From assembly GCF_013911085.1 (NCBI RefSeq), contig NZ_JACERN010000024.1, forward strand, positions 139,067 to 203,066: a stretch of 64,000 nucleotides of DNA, given 5' to 3'. The translations under genes were made by a program, and so were the position numbers. Below are positions 47,335 through 56,676 of this stretch, in pieces. The DNA comes from Aquitalea aquatica (GTDB lineage: Bacteria; Pseudomonadota; Gammaproteobacteria; Burkholderiales; Chromobacteriaceae). Positions within the stretch are counted from its first letter, which is position 1; every line of letters begins with the position of its first letter. A model generated the notes under the pieces. That model was not told the origin of the DNA and made no database searches. It was given only the letters and a program-made list of their open reading frames with translations.

Positions 47335-47357
47335 GAAACGGACGTTTGGAACAAACG
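47335..47357. promoter_or_regulatory. Composite PsrA-like operator upstream of fadL
   Basis: GAAACGGACGTTTG at 47335-47348 is an exact G-AAAC-N4-GTTT-G box; it overlaps a second perfect inverted repeat CGTTTG-GAA-CAAACG at 47343-47357. The site is about 120 bases before the fadL ATG. Confidence 0.65.
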
Positions 47358-47473
47358 CTCTTATTTTAGTAGACATGCTCTAATTCTCTGGTAGTATCCA
47401 AAATGATCCGTAGCAATACGGACATAAAAAGCGACTAGGACTACATACAGATATATTCGCAGAGAGGGATAAC

Positions 47474-48874
47474 ATGAAACTCAAGCACCTCAGCCAATCC
47501 GTGATGCTCATGGGAGTTGCCGTCGGGGCGTTCTCTTCCACAGCACTGGCTTCCGGTTACCACTTCGGCTCGCAAAGCGTCTCCGCCCAGGGCACGGCAT
47601 TTGCCAACGGCGCAGAAGCAGCTGATGCATCGACCATCTTTTATAACCCGGCTGGCATGTCTCGCCTGACTGGCACCAATTTCTCCGGTGGCCTGACCTT
47701 GGTGGTGCCGGATTCGGAATACACTGACAAAGGCTCGAAAACCGTAATTGGTTCGGCTACTGGTGGTGGCAATGGCGGTAATTTCGCCCCAGATTATGTT
47801 GTTGCACCTTCGTTTTATGCCACGCATCAGCTGAATGATAAGTGGACGGTTGGTTTGGGTATTTTTGTGCCGTTCGGCGCACAGCTGGATTATGGCAATA
47901 CCTGGGCTGGTCGTTATGCTTTGGAAAACATCAAACTGGAAACGCTGAACTTTAATCCTTCCGTTTCTTTCAAACTTGATGAGCACCATTCCTTTGGTGC
48001 CGGTATCTCTGCTCAATATATGAAGGCTAGCCTGGCCAAGGCGGTAGATATCGCCAGCGGCCTGCGCGAAAGTGGTTACCCGGCAACTACTATTGCTGCA
48101 ATCAAAGCCGCTTATGGTTTGAATGACGGGCAAGCATCATTGGATGCCGATGGCTGGGGTTTTGGTTTTAACTTGGGCTATATGTACCAGCTGAATGACG
48201 ATACCCGTTTTGGCCTGGCATATCGCTCCAATATCCACCACAAGCTGGATGGAACGGCTACCTGGAGTTATGCAGGTGTCACCTCCAATACTACGGTGAT
48301 GAATGCGATTCTGAACTCGGCTAAAAATCTTGGACATGTCAGTTCCGGTGGTTCGGTGACAGTAGATACACCAGAGTCCATTTCTGCCAATACTTTCCAC
48401 AAGCTGAATGACAAAGTCGATTTGATGGCGGACCTGACCTGGACGCGTCACTCGCGCATGGACAGTATCGACATCAAGTTCAGTCAGCCGGGTGAGGGCG
48501 ATCTGGTCATCAAACAAGGCTGGCGCGATACCTTTAAACTGTCGCTGGGTGCCAATTACCATTACAGCGATAACCTGTTGCTGCGTAGTGGTATCGCCTG
48601 GGATCAGTCCCCGGTAAAGAATGATGACCTGCGCCACCCGGCGCTGCCGGATAGTGACCGCTACTGGTTGTCTTTCGGTGCTAACTACAAGCTCAGCAAG
48701 CAATCGTCGATTGATTTTGCCTATTCTTATGTGTTCTTCAAGAATGCCAATATCAATTACACCGATAGCTGCACCCCGGTTTCCACTACCTGCACGGGTA
48801 ATGGTGAAAACACCACGGGCAGCTACAAGACCAATCTGCAATTCCTTGGTCTGCAGTACAACTACAGCTTCTAA
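47474..48874 (+). CDS. fadL: FadL/OmpP1/TodX-family outer-membrane transporter
   Basis: A 466-residue outer-membrane barrel with a signal peptide (cut after the ALA at about residue 26, before SGYHFGSQS). The family start SGYHFGSQSVSAQGTAFANGAEAADASTIFYNPAGMSRL carries the NPAGM motif typical of FadL, and the chain ends in Phe (LQYNYSF). It lets long-chain fatty acids diffuse into the periplasm. Codons for residues near 430-450 include a Cys-rich external loop (DSCTPVSTTCTGNGENTT). Placed between a PsrA-like operator and the fadN-like gene, as expected for fatty-acid uptake. Confidence 0.93.
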   Translation: MKLKHLSQSVMLMGVAVGAFSSTALASGYHFGSQSVSAQGTAFANGAEAADASTIFYNPAGMSRLTGTNFSGGLTLVVPDSEYTDKGSKTVIGSATGGGNGGNFAPDYVVAPSFYATHQLNDKWTVGLGIFVPFGAQLDYGNTWAGRYALENIKLETLNFNPSVSFKLDEHHSFGAGISAQYMKASLAKAVDIASGLRESGYPATTIAAIKAAYGLNDGQASLDADGWGFGFNLGYMYQLNDDTRFGLAYRSNIHHKLDGTATWSYAGVTSNTTVMNAILNSAKNLGHVSSGGSVTVDTPESISANTFHKLNDKVDLMADLTWTRHSRMDSIDIKFSQPGEGDLVIKQGWRDTFKLSLGANYHYSDNLLLRSGIAWDQSPVKNDDLRHPALPDSDRYWLSFGANYKLSKQSSIDFAYSYVFFKNANINYTDSCTPVSTTCTGNGENTTGSYKTNLQFLGLQYNYSF

Positions 48875-48903
48875 ACGGATAATCAAGGTTTAGAGGCGTG
48901 GCA

Positions 48904-48962
48904 GGTTGATGGCGGTGCAAGCCGCCATCAACCGACAGCAAGGCAGGCATGAGGGGCCTGCC
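48904..48962 (+). other. Two hairpins between fadL and the fadN-like gene
   Basis: First stem-loop 48904-48933: perfect 12-bp arms, six-base loop. Second 48942-48962: GGCAGGC/GCCTGCC with seven-base loop. Neither has a U-run. They resemble mRNA-stability elements that separate differently expressed cistrons. Confidence 0.6.
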
Positions 48963-48997
48963 CCATGATTGATGAGTTTCAACATAACGAGGAAACC

Positions 48998-51373
48998 ATG
49001 TCTCAAACCAAGTTCAACGTACGCAAAGTGGCGGTACTGGGTGCTGGCGTGATGGGCGCGCAGATTGCCGCTCATCTGGTCAATGCCAAGGTGCCGACCA
49101 TTCTGTTCGACCTGCCGGCCAAAGAAGGTAATAAAAACGGCATCGTGCTCAAGGCACTGGAAGGCCTGAAAAAGCTCAAGCCGTCGCCACTATCCAACAA
49201 GGATGCCGTTGGCTATATCGAGCCGGCCAATTACGAAGATCATCTGCATCTGCTGAAGGATTGCGATATCGTCATCGAGGCCATTGCCGAGCGCATGGAC
49301 TGGAAGGCGGATCTGTACCACAAAGTGGCGCCTCATCTGGGCGAACACACCATTTTCGCTACCAACACTTCCGGTCTGTCGATCAACAAGCTGGCCGAGA
49401 GCTGTCCTGATTCGGTGCGCCCGCGTTTTTGCGGTGTACACTTCTTCAACCCGCCGCGTTACATGCATCTGGTCGAGATCATCCCGTGCGTAACGTCGGA
49501 TGCGGGCATTCTGGATAATCTGGAGCGCTTCCTGGTGACCACCCTGGGTAAGGGCGTGGTACGTGCCAAGGATACCCCGAACTTTGTCGCCAACCGCATC
49601 GGTGTGTTCTCCATGCTGGCGACTATTGCCAATGCCGAAAAATTCGGCATCCGCTTTGATATTGTCGACGACCTGACCGGCCCGCGCCTCGGTCGTCCCA
49701 AATCCGCCACCTTCCGCACGGCCGACGTCGTGGGTTTGGATACTTTCTCGCATGTGGTGAAAACCATGGACGACACCCTGCCGGGTGATCCGTGGCATGG
49801 CCTGTTCAAGTCGCCGGAATGGTTGCAGAAGCTGATTGCCGCCGGTGCACTGGGTGCCAAGAGCAAGGTGGGCATCTACAAGAAAGACGGCAAGAAAATG
49901 TTCGTCTTTGATGCTGCCGCGGGCGATTATATTGGTGCCGGTCAGAAGGGTGATGATGCCGTCAAGGACATCCTGAAGATTGCCGATCCGGCGGAAAAAT
50001 TCCGTCAGCTGCGCGCCAGCGAACATCCGCAAGCACAGTTCCTGTGGGCCTGCTTCCGCGATGTATTCCATTACATCTCCTACCATCTGGCTGATATTGC
50101 CAACTGCGCCCGTGATGTGGACTTTGCCATTCGCTGGGGCTTTGGCTGGTCGGTAGGTCCCTTCGAAACCTGGCAGTCTGCCGGCTGGCAGCAGGTGGCA
50201 CAGTGGATTGATGAAGACATCAAGGCCGGCAAGACGCTGTCCTCGGCCGCACTGCCGGATTGGGCCTTGCAGGCCGATCGCGCTGGCGTGCACTTTGCCA
50301 ATGGTTCCTACAATGCTGCCGGACAGAGTCTGGTAGGCCGCTCGACACTGGACGTGTACCAGCGTCAACTGGCACCTGCCCGTGTACTGGGCGAAGTTTC
50401 GGCCCCGTTGGGTGAAACTGTATTCGAGAATGATGGCGTGCGTGCCTTCACTACCGGTGATGAAATTCTGGTGGTGTCGTTCAAATCCAAGGCACACGCG
50501 ATTGGTCCGGATGTGATTGATGGCCTGAACAAGTCGCTGGATATCGCCGAAGACCGTTTCAAGGGCCTGGTGATCTGGCAGACCGAAGAGCCGTTCTCGG
50601 TTGGTGCCGATCTGCAATCCATGCTGCCGGCTTTCATGACGGGCGACTGGGCAGCTATCGATACCACGGTGCGCCGTTTCCAGGACACCTCGATGCGCCT
50701 GCGCTATAGCCAGGTGCCGACTGTCGCTGCAACCCAGGGTTATGTATTCGGTGGTGGCTGCGAGTTTGCCATGCACTGCGACAAGACTGTGGCGGCGCTT
50801 GAGTCTTATGTTGGTCTGGTCGAAGTGGGTGTTGGCCTGCTGCCGGGTGGTGGTGGTTGCAAGGAATTCGCTCTGCGCGCGGCGCAGGAAGCCAAGGGTG
50901 ACGTACTAGCCGCATTGAAGGATTACTTCATGGCGATTGCCACGGCCAAGGTGGCGACCAGTGGTCAGGAAGCACAGGAGATCGGCTTCTTCCGCAAGGG
51001 CGATCCGGTGGTATTCAATGCCTACGAGCTGCTGCATGTCGCCAAACAGCAAGCGCTGGCCATGGCCGAATCGGGCTATCGTCCGCCGCTGAAGGTGAAG
51101 GGCTTCCCGGTAGCGGGTCGTTCAGGTGCCGCTTCGATCAAGGGTTCTCTGGTGAATATGCTGGAAGGTCATTTCATTTCCCAGCATGACTTCTTCATTG
51201 CTTCGCAAATCGCCGATGTCATGACCGGCGGTGATGTTGAGGCCGGTACGCTGGTCAACGAGCAGTGGATTCTGGATCTGGAACGCAAGGCATTCATGAC
51301 CTTGCTGCAAAACGCCAAGACTCAGGATCGCATTGCCAATATGTTGACCACTGGCAAACCGCTGCGCAACTAA
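48998..51373 (+). CDS. fadN: 3-Hydroxyacyl-CoA dehydrogenase/enoyl-CoA hydratase, FadN type
   Basis: A 791-residue bifunctional beta-oxidation enzyme. The NAD-binding dehydrogenase domain is N-terminal (VAVLGAGVMGAQIAAHLVNA; then HFFNPPRYMHLVEII and GRPKSATFRTADVVGLDT) and the crotonase domain is C-terminal (from about residue 480; VAATQGYVFGGGCEFAMHCD, VEVGVGLLPGGGGCKEF). This order is opposite to E. coli FadB/FadJ and is that of Bacillus FadN (789 residues). ATG 48998 has a GAGGA site; an upstream start at 48965 does not. Works with FadE and the thiolase gene that follows. Confidence 0.93.
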   Translation: MSQTKFNVRKVAVLGAGVMGAQIAAHLVNAKVPTILFDLPAKEGNKNGIVLKALEGLKKLKPSPLSNKDAVGYIEPANYEDHLHLLKDCDIVIEAIAERMDWKADLYHKVAPHLGEHTIFATNTSGLSINKLAESCPDSVRPRFCGVHFFNPPRYMHLVEIIPCVTSDAGILDNLERFLVTTLGKGVVRAKDTPNFVANRIGVFSMLATIANAEKFGIRFDIVDDLTGPRLGRPKSATFRTADVVGLDTFSHVVKTMDDTLPGDPWHGLFKSPEWLQKLIAAGALGAKSKVGIYKKDGKKMFVFDAAAGDYIGAGQKGDDAVKDILKIADPAEKFRQLRASEHPQAQFLWACFRDVFHYISYHLADIANCARDVDFAIRWGFGWSVGPFETWQSAGWQQVAQWIDEDIKAGKTLSSAALPDWALQADRAGVHFANGSYNAAGQSLVGRSTLDVYQRQLAPARVLGEVSAPLGETVFENDGVRAFTTGDEILVVSFKSKAHAIGPDVIDGLNKSLDIAEDRFKGLVIWQTEEPFSVGADLQSMLPAFMTGDWAAIDTTVRRFQDTSMRLRYSQVPTVAATQGYVFGGGCEFAMHCDKTVAALESYVGLVEVGVGLLPGGGGCKEFALRAAQEAKGDVLAALKDYFMAIATAKVATSGQEAQEIGFFRKGDPVVFNAYELLHVAKQQALAMAESGYRPPLKVKGFPVAGRSGAASIKGSLVNMLEGHFISQHDFFIASQIADVMTGGDVEAGTLVNEQWILDLERKAFMTLLQNAKTQDRIANMLTTGKPLRN

Positions 51374-51391
51374 ACGAAACAATGCATCAGT

Positions 51392-51420
51392 CCGACGGCC
51401 GCGAGGGGCGGAGCCGTCGG
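51392..51420 (+). other. Hairpin between the fadN-like gene and fadA
   Basis: Arms CCGACGGC (51392-51399) and GCCGTCGG (51413-51420), 13-base loop, just before the fadA ribosome binding site AAGGAG and without a U-run. Similar to the other junction hairpins in this block. Confidence 0.55.
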
Positions 51421-51439
51421 CTGCAAGGAGATTGAAAAA

Positions 51440-52642
51440 ATGGTTAAGCAAGTACAGGAAGCCTATATCGTCGCAGCCACCCGTACTCCGGTGGGCAAAG
51501 CACCGCGTGGCATGATGCGTCATGTGCGTCCGGATGACATGCTGGCGCATGTGATTAGCGGCGCGCTGGCACAGGTGCCGACGCTGGATCCGAAGCTGAT
51601 TTCTGACTGCGTTGTCGGTTGTGCCTTCCCGGAAGCGGAGCAGGGCCTGAACATGGCGCGTATCGGCGTATTGCTGGCCGGTCTGCCCAATACCGTGGGC
51701 GGTATTACCATCAACCGTTACTGCTCGTCCGGCATCAATGCGGTGCAGATGGCTGCGGACCGCATCCGTTTGGGTGAGGCTGACGTGGTGATTGCTGCTG
51801 GTGCCGAGTCGATGTCGCTGGTGCCGATGATGGGTAATAAGGTGTCGCTGAACCCGGAAATCTTTGCCAAAGATGAAAACTACGCCATTGCCTATGGCAT
51901 GGGTCTGACAGCAGAAAAAGTGGCGCAGCAGTGGGGCGTATCGCGGGAAGATCAAGACGCCTTCGCGGTGGAATCTCATCGTCGTGCGCTGGCCGCTATT
52001 GATTCCGGTGCCTTCAAGAGCGAAATCACCCCGTTGGAAGTGACCTATCGCACACCGAATCTAGAGACTGGCGAAGTCATCAGCAAGACTCGTGTACTGG
52101 ATACCGACGAAGGTCCGCGTCGCGAAACCACGCTGGAAGGCCTGGCCAAGCTGAAAACCGTGTTTGATGCCAAGGGCTCGGTGACTGCAGGTAACTCTTC
52201 GCAGATGTCCGATGGTGCTGGCGCGGTGATCCTGGTGTCCGAGCGTGTGCTCAAAGAGTTCAACCTGGTGCCGCTGGCGCGCTACGTGACCTTTGCGGTC
52301 AAGGGTGTACCGCCGGAAATCATGGGTATTGGTCCCAAGGAAGCCATCCCTGCCGCTTGCCAGCAGGCTGGCATCACCCAGGATGAGCTGAAGTGGATCG
52401 AACTGAATGAAGCCTTTGCCGCACAGGCCTTGGCAGTGACCCGTGATCTGGAGCTGGATACCAGCAAGATCAACCCGCATGGCGGTGCCATTGCGCTGGG
52501 CCATCCGTTGGGGGCTACCGGTGCCATCCGTACCGCCACGCTGGTACATGGCATGCGCAATGCCGGTCAGCAAGGCTATGGCATGGTGACCATGTGTATT
52601 GGTACGGGTATGGGTGCCGCAGGCATTATCGAAGTGCTGTAA
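51440..52642 (+). CDS. fadA: Acetyl-CoA acyltransferase (3-ketoacyl-CoA thiolase)
   Basis: A 400-residue thiolase closing the beta-oxidation cycle. Acyl-binding Cys95 lies in NRYCSSGINAVQMAA; the His site is GGAIALGHPLGATGAIR and the second Cys in VTMCIGTGMGAAGIIE. Length fits bacterial FadA. It begins with AAGGAG and follows the FadN-type gene, so both form the beta-oxidation operon. A strong terminator follows. Confidence 0.96.
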   Translation: MVKQVQEAYIVAATRTPVGKAPRGMMRHVRPDDMLAHVISGALAQVPTLDPKLISDCVVGCAFPEAEQGLNMARIGVLLAGLPNTVGGITINRYCSSGINAVQMAADRIRLGEADVVIAAGAESMSLVPMMGNKVSLNPEIFAKDENYAIAYGMGLTAEKVAQQWGVSREDQDAFAVESHRRALAAIDSGAFKSEITPLEVTYRTPNLETGEVISKTRVLDTDEGPRRETTLEGLAKLKTVFDAKGSVTAGNSSQMSDGAGAVILVSERVLKEFNLVPLARYVTFAVKGVPPEIMGIGPKEAIPAACQQAGITQDELKWIELNEAFAAQALAVTRDLELDTSKINPHGGAIALGHPLGATGAIRTATLVHGMRNAGQQGYGMVTMCIGTGMGAAGIIEVL

Positions 52643-52661
52643 GGCTGTGTAGTCTGCTCGT

Positions 52662-52689
52662 CAAAACGCCCGCGATTGCGGGCGTTTTG
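52662..52689. terminator. Bidirectional terminator after fadA
   Basis: Perfect 12-bp stem CAAAACGCCCGC/GCGGGCGTTTTG with loop GATT, between fadA and the convergent PilZ-like gene. Confidence 0.85.
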
Positions 52690-52749
52690 TTTGCTTTACC
52701 TTATGCTGCTCTTTAAGCGCTGGCCAGTATGAACAGCATGACTGTGCTG

Positions 52750-54267
52750 TCAGTCCACTTTGGACAAGGTGTCGAAATCGCTATTGCAGCAATCTTCAAA
52801 TTCTTGCTGCGGATTTTTCAGGCGAATCAGATAGGACTTGCCCTGTGCGGTGAGGACCTGCTCACGGCCCGGCTCGGCGAGTGGCTTGGGCATCAGGAAC
52901 CAGCGCTGGCTCTTGCGTGAGTTGGGCTGGGTAATGTAAATCGCGGTGACGGGCTGGTCGCGATTGCCTGCCGGGTCACTCAGCGATACGCCGACTGGAC
53001 TCTGTCCCAGAATTTCTATGCCAACCTTGGTGCCATTTTGCTGGCGCAGAATCCGACGGATGGCTCCCAGCAGTAAGGGGTGGCTTTCAGTCTTTACCAG
53101 TACCAGCCGGCCGATGGCCAGTTGCTCCACGCTCTTGCCGACGAAGGTCAGCCCCATGCCACTGCTGCTGATGTCGTTGACTTTCCAGTCCTGAGTTGGC
53201 GTGGTCTGGCTGCTTTCAATATCCTGAATTTTGATGGTAAATGCTGCGCGCTCGAAGCCGATGGTGACTTGGGCATTGGAGCTGTGCAAGGAGCGTTCGG
53301 ATTTGCGTAGCGATTTGCCGCCATCATCAGACCAGCGAACGGCCAGCTTTTCACACAAGGCCAGCCACTCTTCCCGCTCCAGTTTGGCATCCAGCGCTCT
53401 GAGCGAGGCTGGGATGGTACGGTCGAGGTCGAACATCAGGTCAGCCAGGCGACTGGTTAGATCGCCGGTTGACCAGTAGCGCAGCCATTTGCCGGCCATG
53501 CCGCGCAGCAGGGGCTGCGGGTGCTCTGGCATGCTCAGGTTGATGACAAATACCGGCTCTTGTGCCGGAGCCTGTTTTTCCAGGCGTATGCCCTGGCTTA
53601 GCGGCATCATCATCTGGTCGACTGCGATGATCTCGCGGTGCAGCATATTGTCAGTCTGTGCCAGATACAACATGCAGCCCTGCAATAGCAGTTGTTCACA
53701 GCTGACTTCGACAGAGGAGTCGGGGTACAGCATGAGCGGAGTGCGGGCAACGCCGGCATCCTCCGCCTGCATGTAGAACCGGAAACCCTGCTGCCAGACA
53801 GAGCCTTCCGGCTTCAGATAACGCAGCGAGTTCCAGGCAATCAGCCGCATCTGGTGATGCAGGCCACGCGCCGTGATCAGCCGGATGTCGGCTTCCATGG
53901 CATTGTTGGGAGAGGCCTGATACAGGCGCAGGCAAATCTGGTAGGCGTTGGCCAGCTCATGCCAGAAAGCCAGAATGGTGGGCAGGTAGTTTTTGCTGCC
54001 GGGGGCGGCAGCCAGAAAGTCCTGGCACAACTGGTGATGAATGTTGTGGGCCTTGTCATCGACATAGACCAGGGTCTTGATGCGCTCCTTCAACGGGATA
54101 TCGGTATCCGCGTTGATCTTGGAGACGGCCTTGATGATTTCAACCAGGGCAGTAAAGTATTCTGCCTGCGGCAAATCTCTCACCAGCATGGTCGCAGATT
54201 GAGCGATACCGGATGCCAGGGAGTTTTTAGTGAGCAGGGAACTGACCAGAGATTTAAAATCGAACAT
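52750..54267 (-). CDS. Large protein with a PilZ-like C-terminal domain
   Basis: A 505-residue cytoplasmic protein. The first 350 residues are helical and not recognised. Near residues 370-440 a PilZ-like beta barrel is suggested by DWKVNDISSSGMGLTFVGKS (a DxSxxG motif) and GRLVLVKTESHPLLLGAIRRI. The upstream RxxxR motif needed for strong c-di-GMP binding in canonical PilZ domains is not visible here (the sequence before is QTTPTQDWK). It may be a non-binding adapter or a divergent receptor. Promoters of this gene and the patatin gene are divergent. Confidence 0.6.
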   Translation of the reverse strand: MFDFKSLVSSLLTKNSLASGIAQSATMLVRDLPQAEYFTALVEIIKAVSKINADTDIPLKERIKTLVYVDDKAHNIHHQLCQDFLAAAPGSKNYLPTILAFWHELANAYQICLRLYQASPNNAMEADIRLITARGLHHQMRLIAWNSLRYLKPEGSVWQQGFRFYMQAEDAGVARTPLMLYPDSSVEVSCEQLLLQGCMLYLAQTDNMLHREIIAVDQMMMPLSQGIRLEKQAPAQEPVFVINLSMPEHPQPLLRGMAGKWLRYWSTGDLTSRLADLMFDLDRTIPASLRALDAKLEREEWLALCEKLAVRWSDDGGKSLRKSERSLHSSNAQVTIGFERAAFTIKIQDIESSQTTPTQDWKVNDISSSGMGLTFVGKSVEQLAIGRLVLVKTESHPLLLGAIRRILRQQNGTKVGIEILGQSPVGVSLSDPAGNRDQPVTAIYITQPNSRKSQRWFLMPKPLAEPGREQVLTAQGKSYLIRLKNPQQEFEDCCNSDFDTLSKVD

Positions 54268-54374
54268 TGTGCCTTAAGCTTTATTGGGCTCTATGTTTTG
54301 TCGAATGTATGTCACTATATCTTACGTCACCGTGCAGCTTAGGTGAAATAGTAAATTTCCGTTTTTTACTGAAT

Positions 54375-56600
54375 ATGCATCCTTGTACAAAAAGAATTTT
54401 GAAATTTTCGCTCAAATTGCTGATTCTGGCGCTGCCACTATTCGTCGCCGTGCCGCAGGCTCGTGCTTTCGAACTGGCCGATGACGAAGGGGTGGGGGTG
54501 GTGCTGGGCGGCGGAGGCGCGCGCGGCTTTGCGCATCTGGGGGTGCTGCGCGAATTGCAGCGCCTGCATATTCCCATTCGCTGTATTGCTGGTACCAGTG
54601 CGGGTGCGCTGGTGGGTGGCATGTATGCCAACGGCTTGGATCTGGATCAGATGGCTGCAGATTTTCGCGATGCCAATTGGGATCAGATGCTGTCCGGGCG
54701 CCTCCCACGCACCGATATTCCCTATGACAAGAAGCGTGATGATTACAAAAACTATCTTGATGTGACCTTTGGCCTGCAGGATGGGCAGTTGCGTGTACCG
54801 CGCAGTGCCATCAATTCGCAGGAAATCGAGATGTTCATCCGCAAACTCACTCGTGATCGTCAGCTTGATACCTTCGAAAAGCTGCCCATTCCTTTCCGGG
54901 CGGTGGCCACAGATTTGGTCAATGGCGAGGCAGTGGTGTTCGACAAGGGCCCGTTGGCTGAGGCTTTACGGGCTAGCATGGCGGTGCCAGGCTTGTTTGA
55001 TTTGGTGGAAATCGATGGCCGGCTGCTGATTGATGGCGGCTTGGCGCGCAACCTGCCGATTCAGGATGCGCGGCAATGTGCACGGCATCTGATTGTGGTG
55101 GATGTCGGCACACCGCCGTTGAAAAAGGACCAGATCAACAGTCTGTTTGATGTGGTGGCGCAAACGTCAAATCTGATGGTCAGTCGTAATGTCAGGGAGC
55201 AGATGGCTTTGCTGCACGCTGATGATGTGTTGATCCGCCCGGATTTGAAAGGCTATAACGCTGCCGATTTTGTGGAAAACCAGGGCATCATGCAGCGTGG
55301 CAAAGCAGCCGCGCTGGCTCAGGAGCAGGCGCTGAAGCGTTTTTCTGTCAGTGCCGAGCGTTATGCGGCATGGCGTGAGCGCTTGAAGTTGCCGGCCTAT
55401 CCCGTGGTGGACGATGTCCAGGTTAAATCGGACAGCCGCTTTGTCAATGCCAATGGCTTGGCAAACAGTGTGGCGGGCATGAAGGGTGAGCAGGCGGTTG
55501 ATGATGTCCGTGAAAAGCTGCGCGAGTTGTTTGCTGCTGGCGATTATGATCAGCTGAGTTATGCCATCGACTCCCGCAATGGGCGGAACATCATGACCGT
55601 CATGCCGTTGGAAAAGAATATTGGCCCCAATACGGTACATTTCGGGCTGAGCCTCAATAGTTCGACGCCTGGGGATTCCAACTTCAGCTTTCTGGCGGCG
55701 CACCAGCGTAACTGGCTGAATCCAGCTGGTGGTTCGTGGCGTAACGAGATGGTCATTGGTAAGGATAAGCTGTTCAAGACCGAGCTGTATCAGCCATGGT
55801 CGTATGACAGCCCCTTGTTTGCGGCGGTTTCCCTCAGCTACCACCAACAGCCTTTGTCATTTTATGATGACAATCACATAAAATATGCTGAAGTGAGCAA
55901 CGATATCACCATGTTCAATGCCGATGTCGGTACCGTGCTGGGGCGGTATGGTGAGCTGCGTCTTGGGCTGTTTGATTCGCGGGTAGGGAGCTATCTGTCA
56001 TTGGGCGATTCCGCATTGCTGAGTGGTACGGTCAATCACAGCTATGCTGGGGTGCGTGGCAAATTGGTGATTGACCAGTTTGACAATCCGCGTTGGCCGC
56101 GATCTGGGTATTTCATGAATGCCGTACTGACCTCGTCCTTGCCAGCCATGGGTAGCTATACCGCCAGTCGCGACTATGATGCGGTGGTGGAGGGGGTGAA
56201 AACCTTTGGCGACCTGACATTCCGGCTCACTGGCAAGGCACGTGGCATTGTCAATCGCAAGCCGGATGACTACCGCTTGGAGTCGCTGGGGGGCTTTTTG
56301 AACCTGACTGGTTATCAGGCTGGTGAGTTGCTGGGCGAGAAAGTGGCCTTGTCACGGCTGATGGTGTACTGGCGCGCATCGTCGCTGCCATCGGCCTTGG
56401 GTAGCGGCCTGTATGCCGGGGTGTCGGGCGAGGTGGGGCGCGTGTGGGGTAATCCCTTCGATGGCCACACAACCCAATGGATCCCTGCTGGGTCGGTGTT
56501 CCTGGCGGCAGATACCATTTTTGGCCCATTCTTCCTGGGTGTGGGCAATGCCAAGAATGGCAAACTCAGCGGCTATGTCTATCTGGGTGCGGATTATTGA
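54375..56600 (+). CDS. Patatin-like phospholipase of the type Vd autotransporter class (PlpD-like)
   Basis: About 741 residues. Signal peptide (ILKFSLKLLILALPLFVAVPQARA), patatin domain with oxyanion loop GGGGARGFAHLG, catalytic Ser75 in GTSAG and Asp220 in DGG, a POTRA-like region (about residues 375-455) and a C-terminal Omp85-type barrel (about 460-741) with RWPRSGYFMNAVLTSS and LNLTGYQAGELLGEK segments. The barrel would carry the lipase to the cell surface, as for P. aeruginosa PlpD and FplA. ATG 54375 has no good ribosome site but gives the only sensible signal peptide. Phospholipase or acyltransferase activity on host or self lipids is inferred. Confidence 0.85.
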   Translation: MHPCTKRILKFSLKLLILALPLFVAVPQARAFELADDEGVGVVLGGGGARGFAHLGVLRELQRLHIPIRCIAGTSAGALVGGMYANGLDLDQMAADFRDANWDQMLSGRLPRTDIPYDKKRDDYKNYLDVTFGLQDGQLRVPRSAINSQEIEMFIRKLTRDRQLDTFEKLPIPFRAVATDLVNGEAVVFDKGPLAEALRASMAVPGLFDLVEIDGRLLIDGGLARNLPIQDARQCARHLIVVDVGTPPLKKDQINSLFDVVAQTSNLMVSRNVREQMALLHADDVLIRPDLKGYNAADFVENQGIMQRGKAAALAQEQALKRFSVSAERYAAWRERLKLPAYPVVDDVQVKSDSRFVNANGLANSVAGMKGEQAVDDVREKLRELFAAGDYDQLSYAIDSRNGRNIMTVMPLEKNIGPNTVHFGLSLNSSTPGDSNFSFLAAHQRNWLNPAGGSWRNEMVIGKDKLFKTELYQPWSYDSPLFAAVSLSYHQQPLSFYDDNHIKYAEVSNDITMFNADVGTVLGRYGELRLGLFDSRVGSYLSLGDSALLSGTVNHSYAGVRGKLVIDQFDNPRWPRSGYFMNAVLTSSLPAMGSYTASRDYDAVVEGVKTFGDLTFRLTGKARGIVNRKPDDYRLESLGGFLNLTGYQAGELLGEKVALSRLMVYWRASSLPSALGSGLYAGVSGEVGRVWGNPFDGHTTQWIPAGSVFLAADTIFGPFFLGVGNAKNGKLSGYVYLGADY

Positions 56601-56618
56601 AATTGCAGATGTGAATAC

Positions 56619-56647
56619 AAAACGGCCACCGCTTCGGTGGCCGTTTT
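56619..56647. terminator. Bidirectional terminator between patatin and trpC genes
   Basis: Perfect 12-bp stem AAAACGGCCACC/GGTGGCCGTTTT with loop GCTTC, between convergent genes. Confidence 0.9.
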
Positions 56648-56676
56648 GCTGTGGCGGTCTACGGGGAAGGCCAGCT

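Noticed and set aside
49190..50776. Long minus-strand frame opposite the fadN-like gene
   Set aside because: Shadow frame; the sense strand has recognisable motifs throughout.
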